In this document: piece by piece, positions 17,374-26,152 of the stretch
How the letters are laid out: the number at the start of each line of letters is the position of its first letter
Numbering within the stretch: position 1 is the stretch's first letter
Origin: Ligilactobacillus ubinensis
Lineage (GTDB): Bacteria; Bacillota; Bacilli; Lactobacillales; Lactobacillaceae
Assembly: GCF_024160875.1 (NCBI RefSeq)
Contig: NZ_JAIULA010000027.1
Span: forward strand, 1 to 36,995
Direction: 5' to 3'
Length of the DNA: 36,995 bases
Position numbers and translations under genes: made by a program
The notes under the pieces: generated by a model
The model's input: only the letters and a program-made list of their open reading frames with translations
What the model was told of the DNA's origin: nothing
The model's database searches: none

Positions 17374-18756
17374 TTATTTTTCTAATTGTTCTTTTGCGTT
17401 CTTTATTTGCCGTTTTACTTGATCAAAGCCTGTTCCGCCAAATGAATGACGCCGTTTCACAGCTACTTTTGATTGTAAATCATTGTAGATATCAGTTCCT
17501 ACTTTGGGTTCAATTTCTTGATATTTTTCTAGCGGAATATCTTGTAAATTAACCCCCGTTTTTAATCCTTCTAGCACAAGCTGGCCCACAATCGCATGCG
17601 CTTGCCTAAATGGCATCCCTTTGGTTGCTAAGTAATCTGCTAATTCTGTGGCATTTGAAAAATCATGTTCAGTTGCCTGTTGCATCTTTTGTTTATTGAC
17701 TTTTGCCGTGGCTAACATACCTGCAAAAACCTTCAAACTAGGAATAATTGTTTTAACTGCATCAAAAACGCCTTCCTTATCTTCTTGCATATCTTTATTA
17801 TATGCAAGCGGCAAACTTTTCATGGTTGTTAAAAGTCCCATTAAATCACCATAAACCCGACCCGACTTACCTCTTATTAGCTCAGCCATGTCTGGATTCT
17901 TTTTTTGTGGCATAATCGAACTACCTGTCGCATATTCATCTGACAACTCAAGATATCCAAATTCATATGAGCACCAAGAAATAATCTCTTCACAAAAACG
18001 TGATAAATGCATCATCAAAATCGAGGCATTGCTTAAAAACTCTAGGACAAAATCACGATCCGAAACTGCATCCAATGAATTTTCATAAACGGCGCTAAAG
18101 CCTAATTCTTTAGCAGTAAAATGTCGATCAATTGGAAAAGTCGTCCCCGCTAGCGCTGCTGCACCTAAAGGCAAGATATCTGTATGCTGCAGATTGAAAG
18201 TAAAACGTTCTACATCCCGTTGAAACATCTGATAATATGCCATCAAATAATGTCCATATGAAATTGGTTGTGCATGTTGTAGGTGCGTATACCCCGGCAT
18301 GATTGTTTCTACATTAGCTTCTGCTTTTTCTACCAATACTTTTTGTAGATTTTTAATCTCTACCACTACTTGTTGTAGCCTATTTTTTAAGTATAAATGC
18401 AAATCCGTAGCTACTTGATCATTTCTACTACGTGCTGTATGCAACTTACCTGCAACAGGCCCAATTTCTTGCGTGAGTAGAGCTTCCATGTTCATATGAA
18501 TATCTTCATTTTCAACATTAAAAGTCAATTCTCCCGCGGCCAGTTTTGCTTGTAGTTTTTCTAGTCCTACGATAATCTCGTTAGCATCTTGTTCATTCAA
18601 AATTTGCGTGTGTTTTAACATTTTGACGTGTGCCAAAGACCCCTCCAGATCTTCATGTGCCATTAGCTGATCAAAACTAATTGAAGCCCCAAATTCATCT
18701 ACCCACTCAGCACTTTTTTCTTCAAAACGTCCACCCCATAATTTGCTGGTAGCCAT
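17374..18756 (-). CDS. argH: Argininosuccinate lyase
   Basis: The 460-residue protein is full-length for ArgH of the fumarase/aspartase superfamily, cleaving argininosuccinate to arginine and fumarate. It starts [22 protein letters not shown] and carries [25 protein letters not shown]-like [19 protein letters not shown] and the mobile catalytic loop [12 protein letters not shown] with its active-site Ser. Its ATG overlaps the argG stop by one base (TAATG), so translation is coupled. No other arginine biosynthesis gene is in the window, so citrulline must come from elsewhere. Confidence 0.96.
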   Translation of the reverse strand: MATSKLWGGRFEEKSAEWVDEFGASISFDQLMAHEDLEGSLAHVKMLKHTQILNEQDANEIIVGLEKLQAKLAAGELTFNVENEDIHMNMEALLTQEIGPVAGKLHTARSRNDQVATDLHLYLKNRLQQVVVEIKNLQKVLVEKAEANVETIMPGYTHLQHAQPISYGHYLMAYYQMFQRDVERFTFNLQHTDILPLGAAALAGTTFPIDRHFTAKELGFSAVYENSLDAVSDRDFVLEFLSNASILMMHLSRFCEEIISWCSYEFGYLELSDEYATGSSIMPQKKNPDMAELIRGKSGRVYGDLMGLLTTMKSLPLAYNKDMQEDKEGVFDAVKTIIPSLKVFAGMLATAKVNKQKMQQATEHDFSNATELADYLATKGMPFRQAHAIVGQLVLEGLKTGVNLQDIPLEKYQEIEPKVGTDIYNDLQSKVAVKRRHSFGGTGFDQVKRQIKNAKEQLEK

Positions 18757-19964
18757 TAATTTTCACCTGCAACTTTTTGTTGAACCTGAGCATAAACTTG
18801 TTGTGGCAAACCGTACAGTTTAATAAAACCTGCCGCTGCTTCTTGATCAAATTCATCCGCTGAAGTATAAGTTGCCAGTTTTTCATCATAAAGAGAATTA
18901 GGTGATTTTCTGCCTTCGCAAATAACATTACCCTTAAACAACTTCACACGAACCACACCATTAACATCTTTTTGCGTTTCAGTTAAGAATGCTTGTAAAG
19001 CTTTCATTAGTGGCGAGAACCATAAGGCATTATAAATCATATCAGCTAATTGTTTTTCAATTACTGGTTTAAAATGTGCTGTTTCTCTTTCTAGTGTAAT
19101 ATCTTCAATATCTTTGTGTGCTTTCATCAAAACTGTTGCAGCTGGACATTCATATATTTCCCGAGATTTAATCCCAACTAATCTGTTTTCAACATGATCA
19201 ATCCGTCCAATCCCGTGTTTTCCTGCAATTTTATCTAGTTTCATAATTAACTTATCTAAAGACAACTCTTCATCATTTAGTTTAGTTGGAACGCCTTTTT
19301 CAAAGGAAATCTCAATCACATCTGGTGTATCCGGTGTATCTTCTAGCGCTTTTGTTCTAGCATATGCGTCTGCTGGAGCAGCCATCCATGGATTTTCTAG
19401 AATCCCACATTCGTTTGCTCTTCCCCAGAGGTTCTCGTCAATCGAATATGGACTTTTTTTGTTAATTGGAACAGGGATATTATTTTCCTTTGCATAATCA
19501 ATCTCTTCTTCCCGAGACCAATGTACTTCTCTAATAGGATCTTCAATCTTCATCTCAGGTGCTAGCGCATGTATCCCCACTTCAAACCTAACCTGATCAT
19601 TTCCCTTACCAGTACAACCATGGGCAATTGCTGTTGCATCGTATTTTTTAGCAACTTCTACTAGATTTTTAACTATCAAAGGCCGGGATAAAGCTGAAAC
19701 TAACGGATACTTGTCTTCATAATAAGTATGCCCCTGTAAAGCCACTAGACAGTATTCTTTAGCAAACTCTTCTTTAGCATCAATCACGATTGATTCTACA
19801 GCCCCTACTTCAAAGCCCTTTTGCTTTACTGCTTCTAAGTCTTTGCCCTCACCAACATCAATACAACAAGCAATGACGTCGTAACCTTTATTTTTTAACC
19901 ATGCAATCTCTACAGAAGTATCTAATCCACCTGAATATGCGAGTACAACTTTTTCTTTTGCCAT
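18756..19964 (-). CDS. argG: Argininosuccinate synthase
   Basis: The 402-residue enzyme joins citrulline and aspartate using ATP. The N-terminal PP-loop SGGLDTS (about residues 11-17), the conserved [12 protein letters not shown] block and the [13 protein letters not shown] segment are intact, and length is normal. GGAGG precedes the ATG at good spacing. It is the first gene of the argGH operon. Confidence 0.97.
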   Translation of the reverse strand: MAKEKVVLAYSGGLDTSVEIAWLKNKGYDVIACCIDVGEGKDLEAVKQKGFEVGAVESIVIDAKEEFAKEYCLVALQGHTYYEDKYPLVSALSRPLIVKNLVEVAKKYDATAIAHGCTGKGNDQVRFEVGIHALAPEMKIEDPIREVHWSREEEIDYAKENNIPVPINKKSPYSIDENLWGRANECGILENPWMAAPADAYARTKALEDTPDTPDVIEISFEKGVPTKLNDEELSLDKLIMKLDKIAGKHGIGRIDHVENRLVGIKSREIYECPAATVLMKAHKDIEDITLERETAHFKPVIEKQLADMIYNALWFSPLMKALQAFLTETQKDVNGVVRVKLFKGNVICEGRKSPNSLYDEKLATYTSADEFDQEAAAGFIKLYGLPQQVYAQVQQKVAGEN

Positions 19965-20007
19965 ATTATTAACTCCTCCATTTTAATCCTCTTATTTCGA
20001 TATTTTT

Positions 20008-20036
20008 ATAATAGTACTTTATACAAAAAAATGCAA
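20008..20036 (-). promoter_or_regulatory. argGH promoter
   Basis: On the minus strand TTGCAT (20031-20036), a 17-bp spacer and TATTAT (20008-20013) lie about 45 bp before argG. The AT-rich sequence upstream (about 20040-20095) contains TGTATAAT- and TGAATATA-like words that could be ArgR sites, but none fits well enough to call. Confidence 0.5.
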
Positions 20037-20209
20037 TAAAATAGTTTATTATACATAACAAAAGTGAATATAACGTATAATATGCATTTTTAATAGAGTT
20101 TTTTGGATATTGAAGAATATTTATTACTATTTTAGCTCTAAGTTAGATTCAATATTACTACTTATATTATGGCATCAATTAGAAAATTAAATTTAAATTA
20201 AAAACAACC

Positions 20210-20238
20210 TTGACTTTAATTCAGCTTTACGCTAAAGT
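20210..20238 (+). promoter_or_regulatory. Promoter of the leader ORF/aminotransferase unit
   Basis: TTGACT (20210-20215), a 17-bp spacer and TAAAGT (20233-20238) precede the leader ORF, with transcription predicted to start near 20245. ACTTTA and TAAAGT within the promoter form a short inverted repeat that could be an operator. Confidence 0.65.
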
Positions 20239-20268
20239 TAAATTAATTTAAGACAAGGATGTGCAGTC

Positions 20269-20328
20269 ATGCCACAAAAACTAATTGCACAATTAAATAA
20301 TGTCTATTTTTACTTCTATTTCAAGTAG
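20269..20328 (+). CDS. Leader peptide of 19 residues with a Tyr/Phe codon run
   Basis: A short gene with ribosome binding site AAGGA (20255-20259, nine bases before ATG) encodes a peptide ending NNVYFYFYFK. Codons 13 to 18 (20305-20322) are TAT TTT TAC TTC TAT TTC, six aromatic codons in a row, then Lys and the TAG stop. It lies between a good promoter and a chain of competing RNA hairpins ending in a terminator just before an aminotransferase gene. This is the architecture of amino-acid leader peptides such as pheL, where ribosome pausing at scarce charged tRNA decides termination. Function is inferred from that architecture; I know of no description of this particular leader. Confidence 0.8.
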   Translation: MPQKLIAQLNNVYFYFYFK

Positions 20329-20329
20329 T

Positions 20330-20474
20330 ACTTACATCTCACAGATGTAAGTCTAACTACATCTGTGAGATAGAAGCATTTTTGTTCGTCTCGCAGCCGT
20401 TTAAAACTTAAACGCCGGGACAAAAATAAGCATTCAAGCAACCCGGTGTACTTATCTTGTACAACGGTTTTTTT
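20330..20474 (+). promoter_or_regulatory. Multi-hairpin transcription attenuator upstream of the aminotransferase
   Basis: Six mutually exclusive pairings can be drawn by eye. A pairs 20331-20339 with 20343-20351. B pairs 20336-20349 with 20358-20371 (14 bp). C pairs 20363-20370 with 20389-20396. D pairs 20398-20404 with 20408-20414, extended by 20388-20393 with 20416-20421. E pairs 20412-20419 with 20442-20449. T is the terminator, 20443-20451 with 20459-20467 then seven U. A excludes B, B excludes C, C excludes D, D excludes E and E excludes T. A ribosome paused early in the Tyr/Phe run leaves A free, favouring A-C-E and read-through. A ribosome reaching the stop codon covers the 5' arm of A, favouring B-D-T and termination. 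The pairings are seen in the sequence; the switching order is inference. Confidence 0.75.
20443..20474 (+). terminator. Attenuator terminator
   Basis: CCGGTGTAC (20443-20451) pairs with GTACAACGG (20459-20467) with one mismatch around a seven-base loop, followed directly by seven U residues. It ends 31 bp before the aminotransferase start, where a constitutive terminator would prevent expression. Confidence 0.85.
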
Positions 20475-20505
20475 ATTTTTAAGAAAAGAAAGGATGCGTT
20501 ATTAT

Positions 20506-21681
20506 ATGGTTGATTTAACAAAGTATATGAAAAAAGAGGTTACTGCCGCAAAAGCATCAAAGATTTTGGAATTCAACGCTTTTGCTAGCAAAATCCCCGA
20601 TATTGTCAAGTTCACGGTGGGAGAACCTGATTTTGATACTCCAGAGCATATTAAAGAAGCTGCTATTCAAAGTATTAAGACTACCCGTTCTCATTACGCG
20701 CCTTCAAATGGCTCACTTGAATTACGAACAGCTGCTAGTAATTTTCTAGCTAACAAATATGATCAACATTACGATCCAACTAATGAAGTTATCATCACCA
20801 ATGGTGCCACTGAAGCTATTTATAGTGCACTAACTGCTATTTTAAATCCTGGCGACAAGGTTATCATTCCCACACCCATTTTTCCACTATACATAGCTGA
20901 TCTAACTATTGCAGGAGCTAGTCCTATTTTTATAAATACTGCAACTGATGGATTCAAGCTAACTCCAGCTAAACTAGCAGCAGCTATTGCCGAAAACGGC
21001 TCTGCTGTACGAGCAGTTGTCTTAAACTATCCTTCCAATCCTACTGGTGTAACTTACACACAAAAGGAACTAGACGCTCTTGCTGACGTCTTACGGGATA
21101 AACCTATTTTTGCTTTATGCGATGAAATCTATAGTGAACTCTGTTATGAAACAACACATGCTTCTTTAGTTCATAGTTTGCGCGAACAAACTATTTTAAT
21201 AACTGGTGTTTCTAAGTCTCACGCTATGACTGGTTGGCGTATTGGTATTATGTGTGCTCCCTTTGCCATTGCTAACGAATTAGCAAAAATTCATCAGTTC
21301 GCTATCACCACAACTTCGTGCGTTACACAAGACGCTGCTACTGAAGCATTAGCTAATGGCCAAGATGATGCTTTACCAATGCGTGATGAGTACAAAAAAC
21401 GCCGTGATTTTCTTGTTTCAAAGCTTAGTAAACTTGGTTTTCAATGCGCTCCACCCGCTGGAGCTTTCTACTTGTTCGCTAAAATTCCCGCTCAACTAAA
21501 TCAAAATGATGAAGAATTCATCTATGATTTAGCTAAAAAAGCGCGAGTTGCAGTTATCAACGGTTCTGCTTTTGGCCCTGGTGGCGAAGGCTATGTTCGG
21601 ATTAGCTATGCAACTAGCATGGCTGAATGTGAAAAAGGAATGGCTCGTTTAAAAGAGTATGTTGAAAGCACTAGTAAGTAA
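20506..21681 (+). CDS. araT: Class I/II PLP-dependent aminotransferase, probably aromatic amino acid aminotransferase
   Basis: The protein of about 391 residues is a fold-type I aminotransferase. It has the N-terminal VKFTVGEPDFDTPEHIKEAA, YAPSNGSLELR, the LNYPSNPTGVTY cofactor/substrate loop, CDEIYSELCYE, and the PLP lysine in GVSKSHAMTGWRIG. AraT, PatA and AspC-type enzymes all share these. The upstream leader peptide, rich in Tyr and Phe codons, favours AraT, which converts Phe/Tyr/Trp to their keto acids with 2-oxoglutarate. Start 20506 is chosen because AGGA lies 11 bases upstream; the ATG at 20494 overlaps that site. A strong terminator follows, so it is transcribed alone with its leader. 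Gene symbol is moderately certain. Confidence 0.8.
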   Translation: MVDLTKYMKKEVTAAKASKILEFNAFASKIPDIVKFTVGEPDFDTPEHIKEAAIQSIKTTRSHYAPSNGSLELRTAASNFLANKYDQHYDPTNEVIITNGATEAIYSALTAILNPGDKVIIPTPIFPLYIADLTIAGASPIFINTATDGFKLTPAKLAAAIAENGSAVRAVVLNYPSNPTGVTYTQKELDALADVLRDKPIFALCDEIYSELCYETTHASLVHSLREQTILITGVSKSHAMTGWRIGIMCAPFAIANELAKIHQFAITTTSCVTQDAATEALANGQDDALPMRDEYKKRRDFLVSKLSKLGFQCAPPAGAFYLFAKIPAQLNQNDEEFIYDLAKKARVAVINGSAFGPGGEGYVRISYATSMAECEKGMARLKEYVESTSK

Positions 21682-21698
21682 TTAAGATATTATTATCT

Positions 21699-21759
21699 AA
21701 AAAGCATTAGCTCTGGTTTAGATACTTTCTTCATTCTAAACAGAAGCTAATGCTTTTTT
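21699..21759 (+). terminator. Terminator of the aminotransferase gene
   Basis: AAAAAGCATTAGCT (21699-21712) pairs perfectly with AGCTAATGCTTTTT (21745-21758), closing a 32-base loop and ending in a T run. Confidence 0.8.
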
Positions 21760-21864
21760 AGTCTATATTGTGTATTTGAACTTTATTTTAAATAAGAAAA
21801 TAATTTTTATTTATTTTTTTAAATGATAGAATAGACTTGTAAATATTAAAGGAGGATGGTTATT

Positions 21865-22644
21865 ATGACAACAAAAGTTGCATTTATTACAGGTGGAGCA
21901 CAAGGCATTGGTGCTGAAATTGCTCGGCATTTATCAAAGTCGGGTTACGATATTGCTTTAGCAGATTTGCCTATGCAAGAAACAAAAGCTACTGCAGTGA
22001 TTAAGGAAATTACAGCAGCTGGTCAAACTGGTATTTTTGTTCCTTTGGATGTTACTAAACAGCAAGAAGTCTTCCATGCGGTTGATATAGCCGCTAAACA
22101 GCTACATGGCTTTGACTTAATGATTAATAATGCCGGTGTTGCAAAGGTAGATAAAATTGAAGACATCACACCCGAAGACTTAGAATTCAGTTTTAAAATC
22201 AACGTTTTTGGTGTTTTATATGGTATTCAAGCTGCTGCCAAGAAATTTAAAGAACTTAAAGTTCCCGGCAAAATCATTAGTGCTTCATCAATTGCTGGAA
22301 TGCGTGCTTTCCCGATTTGGGCAACCTACTCAGCTACAAAAGCTGCTGTTATCAACTTAACTCAGGCTGCTGCCAAAGAATTAGCTCCTTTTAACATCAA
22401 AGTAAACGCCTATGCCCCTGGTGTGGTTGGCACAACTGGTATGTGGGATGCTATCGATGCCAAAATGTCCGAAATAAACGGCAAGCCTTTAGGCCAAAAT
22501 CGCAAAGACTTCATAGGAACCATTCCCTTAGGTAGAACCGTAGAACCTAACGATATTGCTAACCTCGTAGATTTTCTCGCTAGTGAACAGGCTGATTTTG
22601 TTACTGGTCAAACCTACGCAGTTGATGGTGGCGGAATTATTTAA
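21865..22644 (+). CDS. butA: Diacetyl reductase [(S)-acetoin forming] / butanediol dehydrogenase, SDR family
   Basis: The protein of about 259 residues is a classical short-chain dehydrogenase. It has TGGAQGIG for NAD binding, NNAGVAKV, the catalytic Ser in ISASSIAGMRAF, the YSATK Tyr/Lys pair, and the C-terminal VTGQTYAVDGGGII. The acidic residue after the second strand (ALADLP) suggests NAD(H). The region NKPLGQN-like NGKPLGQNRKDFIGTIPLGR is characteristic of acetoin reductases, which reduce diacetyl to acetoin and acetoin to butanediol. ATG 21865 is preferred over 21856 because AAAGGAGG is nine bases upstream. It is monocistronic with its own terminator. The subfamily call is fairly confident. 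Confidence 0.82.
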   Translation: MTTKVAFITGGAQGIGAEIARHLSKSGYDIALADLPMQETKATAVIKEITAAGQTGIFVPLDVTKQQEVFHAVDIAAKQLHGFDLMINNAGVAKVDKIEDITPEDLEFSFKINVFGVLYGIQAAAKKFKELKVPGKIISASSIAGMRAFPIWATYSATKAAVINLTQAAAKELAPFNIKVNAYAPGVVGTTGMWDAIDAKMSEINGKPLGQNRKDFIGTIPLGRTVEPNDIANLVDFLASEQADFVTGQTYAVDGGGII

Positions 22645-22693
22645 TAAACAGACAGCTAGTTTAGCTTAAAACTTGGTTTAACATTTTAGATAT

Positions 22694-22761
22694 AAAAAAA
22701 TCCAGTATTATCTTGATTACAAACTTTAGTTTTAGTAGTCAAGATTAACTGGATTTTTTTT
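22694..22761 (+). terminator. Terminator of the acetoin reductase gene
   Basis: AAAAAAATCCAGT pairs with ACTGGATTTTTTT (22748-22760), with an inner TCTTGA/TCAAGA pairing; the T run completes a terminator usable in both directions. Confidence 0.8.
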
Positions 22762-22800
22762 ATTTCCATAAGCATATATATATGGCGTAAATGTGACATC

Positions 22801-22809
22801 TGTTATAAT
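22801..22809 (+). promoter_or_regulatory. Extended -10 promoter of the 40-residue peptide gene
   Basis: TGTTATAAT is a perfect -10 hexamer with an extended TGn element, 50 bp before the start codon. No good -35 is present, as is usual for this promoter class. Confidence 0.55.
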
Positions 22810-22859
22810 TAAGTTAAGTTATTAGTTACCCATCTTAATTAACAGCTAGGAGTGATCTT

Positions 22860-22982
22860 ATGTTAAAGAATAGTGGAAAACTAGGTATTTGGGGTAAAAT
22901 CTCCTTACTAATTACACTTGGACAACTTTTATTGACTATTTACCATTTATTTAATAAAAAATCAAAGATTCATACTAAATAA
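22860..22982 (+). CDS. Small single-pass membrane protein, 40 residues
   Basis: A 40-codon gene begins at ATG 22860, nine bases after TAGGAG, and encodes MLKNSGKLGIWGKISLLITL continuing as one hydrophobic helix (about residues 9-30) with a basic C-terminal tail (KKSKIHTK). It has its own extended -10 promoter and its own terminator immediately downstream, so it is very likely expressed. No family is recognised. The shape, one helix with a positive tail, fits small regulatory membrane peptides or type I toxin-like peptides, but no antisense RNA gene was identified. Confidence 0.65.
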   Translation: MLKNSGKLGIWGKISLLITLGQLLLTIYHLFNKKSKIHTK

Positions 22983-22992
22983 TAACCCCAAT

Positions 22993-23041
22993 ACAGCTAC
23001 GCTAATTTGCTGTCTTTCACTTTTAGCGATAGCTGTTTTTT
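22993..23041 (+). terminator. Terminator shared with the 3' end of a convergent gene
   Basis: ACAGCTACGCTAA (22993-23005) pairs, with one bulge, with TTAGCGATAGCTGT (23023-23036), followed by six T residues. Its 3' arm overlaps the last codons and stop of the minus-strand gene starting at 23493. Confidence 0.8.
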
Positions 23042-23493
23042 ATTTTAAAATAACTTCCTCGAATGGTTCCTGCAAGTTTTGACTTTTGCCGTGCAAATTT
23101 AAACTTACCTTCTAATTCAGTCGGAACCTCCATTCCTTCAGCTAGTTTAATTCCAACAGCTCGCTTCGGATTTTCTGTCTTCTTTTCGTATAGAACATTA
23201 ATAATCATACCATTTTCATAAATAAATTCGGGCCAGTAGATGTTCTCATCTTCGTAAGTCGCCACCTCTAAAATAGGCGATGCAAAAATGATATCTCGCT
23301 CTGCTTGAAGAATGTTTTCAAACCACCTTATCTCCTCCAGTTTTTCGCTAGCTGGGTATACAGTATATTCAAATTTATATTTATTCCAAAAATATCGTGC
23401 TTCGTTAGCTCGTAATCCTGCTAATGCAGTAGCAACAGGCGATGATTCTACCCCTGTTTTTTCAATTTGTTTAAAATCAACTTTATATGCCAT
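23023..23493 (-). CDS. Hypothetical protein, 156 residues
   Basis: The protein begins MAYKVDFKQIEKTGVESSPVATALAGLRANEARYFW, is soluble-looking with mixed alpha/beta character, many aromatic residues and a basic C-terminus, and has no signal peptide. The start is preceded by a weak AAGG-type site. I do not recognise the family. It is monocistronic, and its 3' end lies inside the terminator hairpin of the convergent small-peptide gene. Confidence 0.6.
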   Translation of the reverse strand: MAYKVDFKQIEKTGVESSPVATALAGLRANEARYFWNKYKFEYTVYPASEKLEEIRWFENILQAERDIIFASPILEVATYEDENIYWPEFIYENGMIINVLYEKKTENPKRAVGIKLAEGMEVPTELEGKFKFARQKSKLAGTIRGSYFKIKNSYR

Positions 23494-23618
23494 AACTAAC
23501 TACCTTCCTATATTTTAAGTAGCAACAGTATAGCACGCTACACGCAATATTACTGTTATCAGCACTTATTGTATATATTTTTTTAGCTTATTCATATTTT
23601 TAACAAAAAACTGCATGT

Positions 23619-23761
23619 GAGACAAAAGGCCATTAGCTAGAAATCCTTAACCCCATAGCTACTTATTTTATTTAGAAGAGCTACTCATAACTATCTATCT
23701 TGGAGTCCACATTTTGACGCAGAATATTTAAGACCAAAAATGAGTCCGAAACTTTTGTCTC
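23619..23761 (-). repeat. 143-bp interspersed repeat, copy 2 (full length)
   Basis: It is bounded by GAGACAAAAG (23619-23628) and its perfect complement CTTTTGTCTC (23752-23761). Internal blocks TTAGCTAGAAA (23633-23643) and CACATTTTGAC (23708-23718) lie at the same offsets as in the copy at 1873-2015. The terminal sequences of the two copies differ at two positions on each end in a compensating way. It lies just 3' of licT. Confidence 0.8.
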
Positions 23762-23768
23762 AGACTCA
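23736..23768 (-). terminator. Repeat-derived intrinsic terminator of the bgl operon
   Basis: On the minus strand TGAGTCTGAGAC pairs at all 12 positions (two G-U) with GTTTCGGACTCA around an AAAA loop and runs into five U residues, 14 bp after the licT stop. Confidence 0.85.
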
Positions 23769-23782
23769 CCTCAAATGCTACT

Positions 23783-24622
23783 TTATTCAAACTTATCAAA
23801 TATATTTCTATTAATATGAATAATTAGATACATTAGTTCTTCACTCGTAACGTTATAGTCATACTGCTGATATAGGTATTCCAGTACTTTAATTGCAATT
23901 TTTCTTGCATCTTGATATTCTTCTAAAACATGTTCATACATTACATCATCATTTCCATTTATCTGTTTAAATGTAATCAAACGTTCTACAAAAAACTTAA
24001 TATGAATTATCATCCGCCGATAGCTTAAACTTTTGTTATTGAGTTCCTTTTTAGATAGTACCCCAATTAACTTGACAACTTCGTCTGTTAACTTAGTGAT
24101 TTTCATACTGTCATAATCGATTTTTTCATCTTTACGTGAGTCAGCCACATGAAATGCAATACTAGCTGCTTCCGTTTTAGACAAATCAACATTGCATGTT
24201 TCATTAATTAGTTCAAGTGATTCTCTGCCAAGCTCAAATTCCTCGGGATAATATGTTTGAACATCATAATACAACTTGTTTTCAAAAGAAAGTCCTTCTT
24301 GATTTCGTTTTAAAGCAAAATTGATATGATCAATCAAACTTACCAATAGACTTGGATTCACATCCGGAAAACGCCTTTGTATATTTTTAAATATCCGTGT
24401 CGACACATCAATTATTTCAGGAGAAACTTCCGATAGTAGGTTCTCCAACCCAGTATTTATTTCTGGTCGAAAAACTTGTGCGATTTGTGCATTATCAACC
24501 ACAGCACCTTTTTTCTTACCATAACCAATACCTTTACCCAAGATTATAACTTCTTCATTTTTTCCATTTTCAGCGAGAACAACACTTGAATTCAGTACTT
24601 TACTGATTTCATATTTTTCCAT
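23783..24622 (-). CDS. licT: BglG/LicT-family transcription antiterminator
   Basis: The 279-residue protein has an N-terminal RNA-binding CAT domain (about 1-57, with VLNSSVVLAENGKNEEVIILGKGIG) and two PTS regulation domains. Candidate phosphorylated His residues are in LIDHINFALKR and IAFHVADSR (PRD1), and MIIHIKFFVERL and YLIIHINRN (PRD2). When unphosphorylated by the beta-glucoside EIIB it binds a RAT hairpin and prevents termination; HPr phosphorylation of PRD2 activates it. It is the last gene of the bglP-bgl-licT operon, and a RAT-like element overlapping a terminator is found ahead of bglP. Confidence 0.93.
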   Translation of the reverse strand: MEKYEISKVLNSSVVLAENGKNEEVIILGKGIGYGKKKGAVVDNAQIAQVFRPEINTGLENLLSEVSPEIIDVSTRIFKNIQRRFPDVNPSLLVSLIDHINFALKRNQEGLSFENKLYYDVQTYYPEEFELGRESLELINETCNVDLSKTEAASIAFHVADSRKDEKIDYDSMKITKLTDEVVKLIGVLSKKELNNKSLSYRRMIIHIKFFVERLITFKQINGNDDVMYEHVLEEYQDARKIAIKVLEYLYQQYDYNVTSEELMYLIIHINRNIFDKFE

Positions 24623-24691
24623 GTGTTCATCTCCATAATTCTTCTTTGATATAGAAGAAATAATTTTATCCTGGATTAAATCATTTCCTTA

Positions 24692-26139
<1,448 letters not shown>

Positions 26140-26152
26140 TCACCTCACTTAT

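Noticed and set aside
20040-20095. ArgR boxes ahead of argG
   Set aside because: Some TGAATA- and TGTATAAT-like words are present, but no palindromic ARG box pair is clear enough in such AT-rich sequence.
20245-20505. T-box or lysine riboswitch upstream of the aminotransferase
   Set aside because: The T-box sequence (TGGNACCGCG) is absent and no lysine-riboswitch core is visible; the Tyr/Phe leader ORF and nested hairpins explain the region better.
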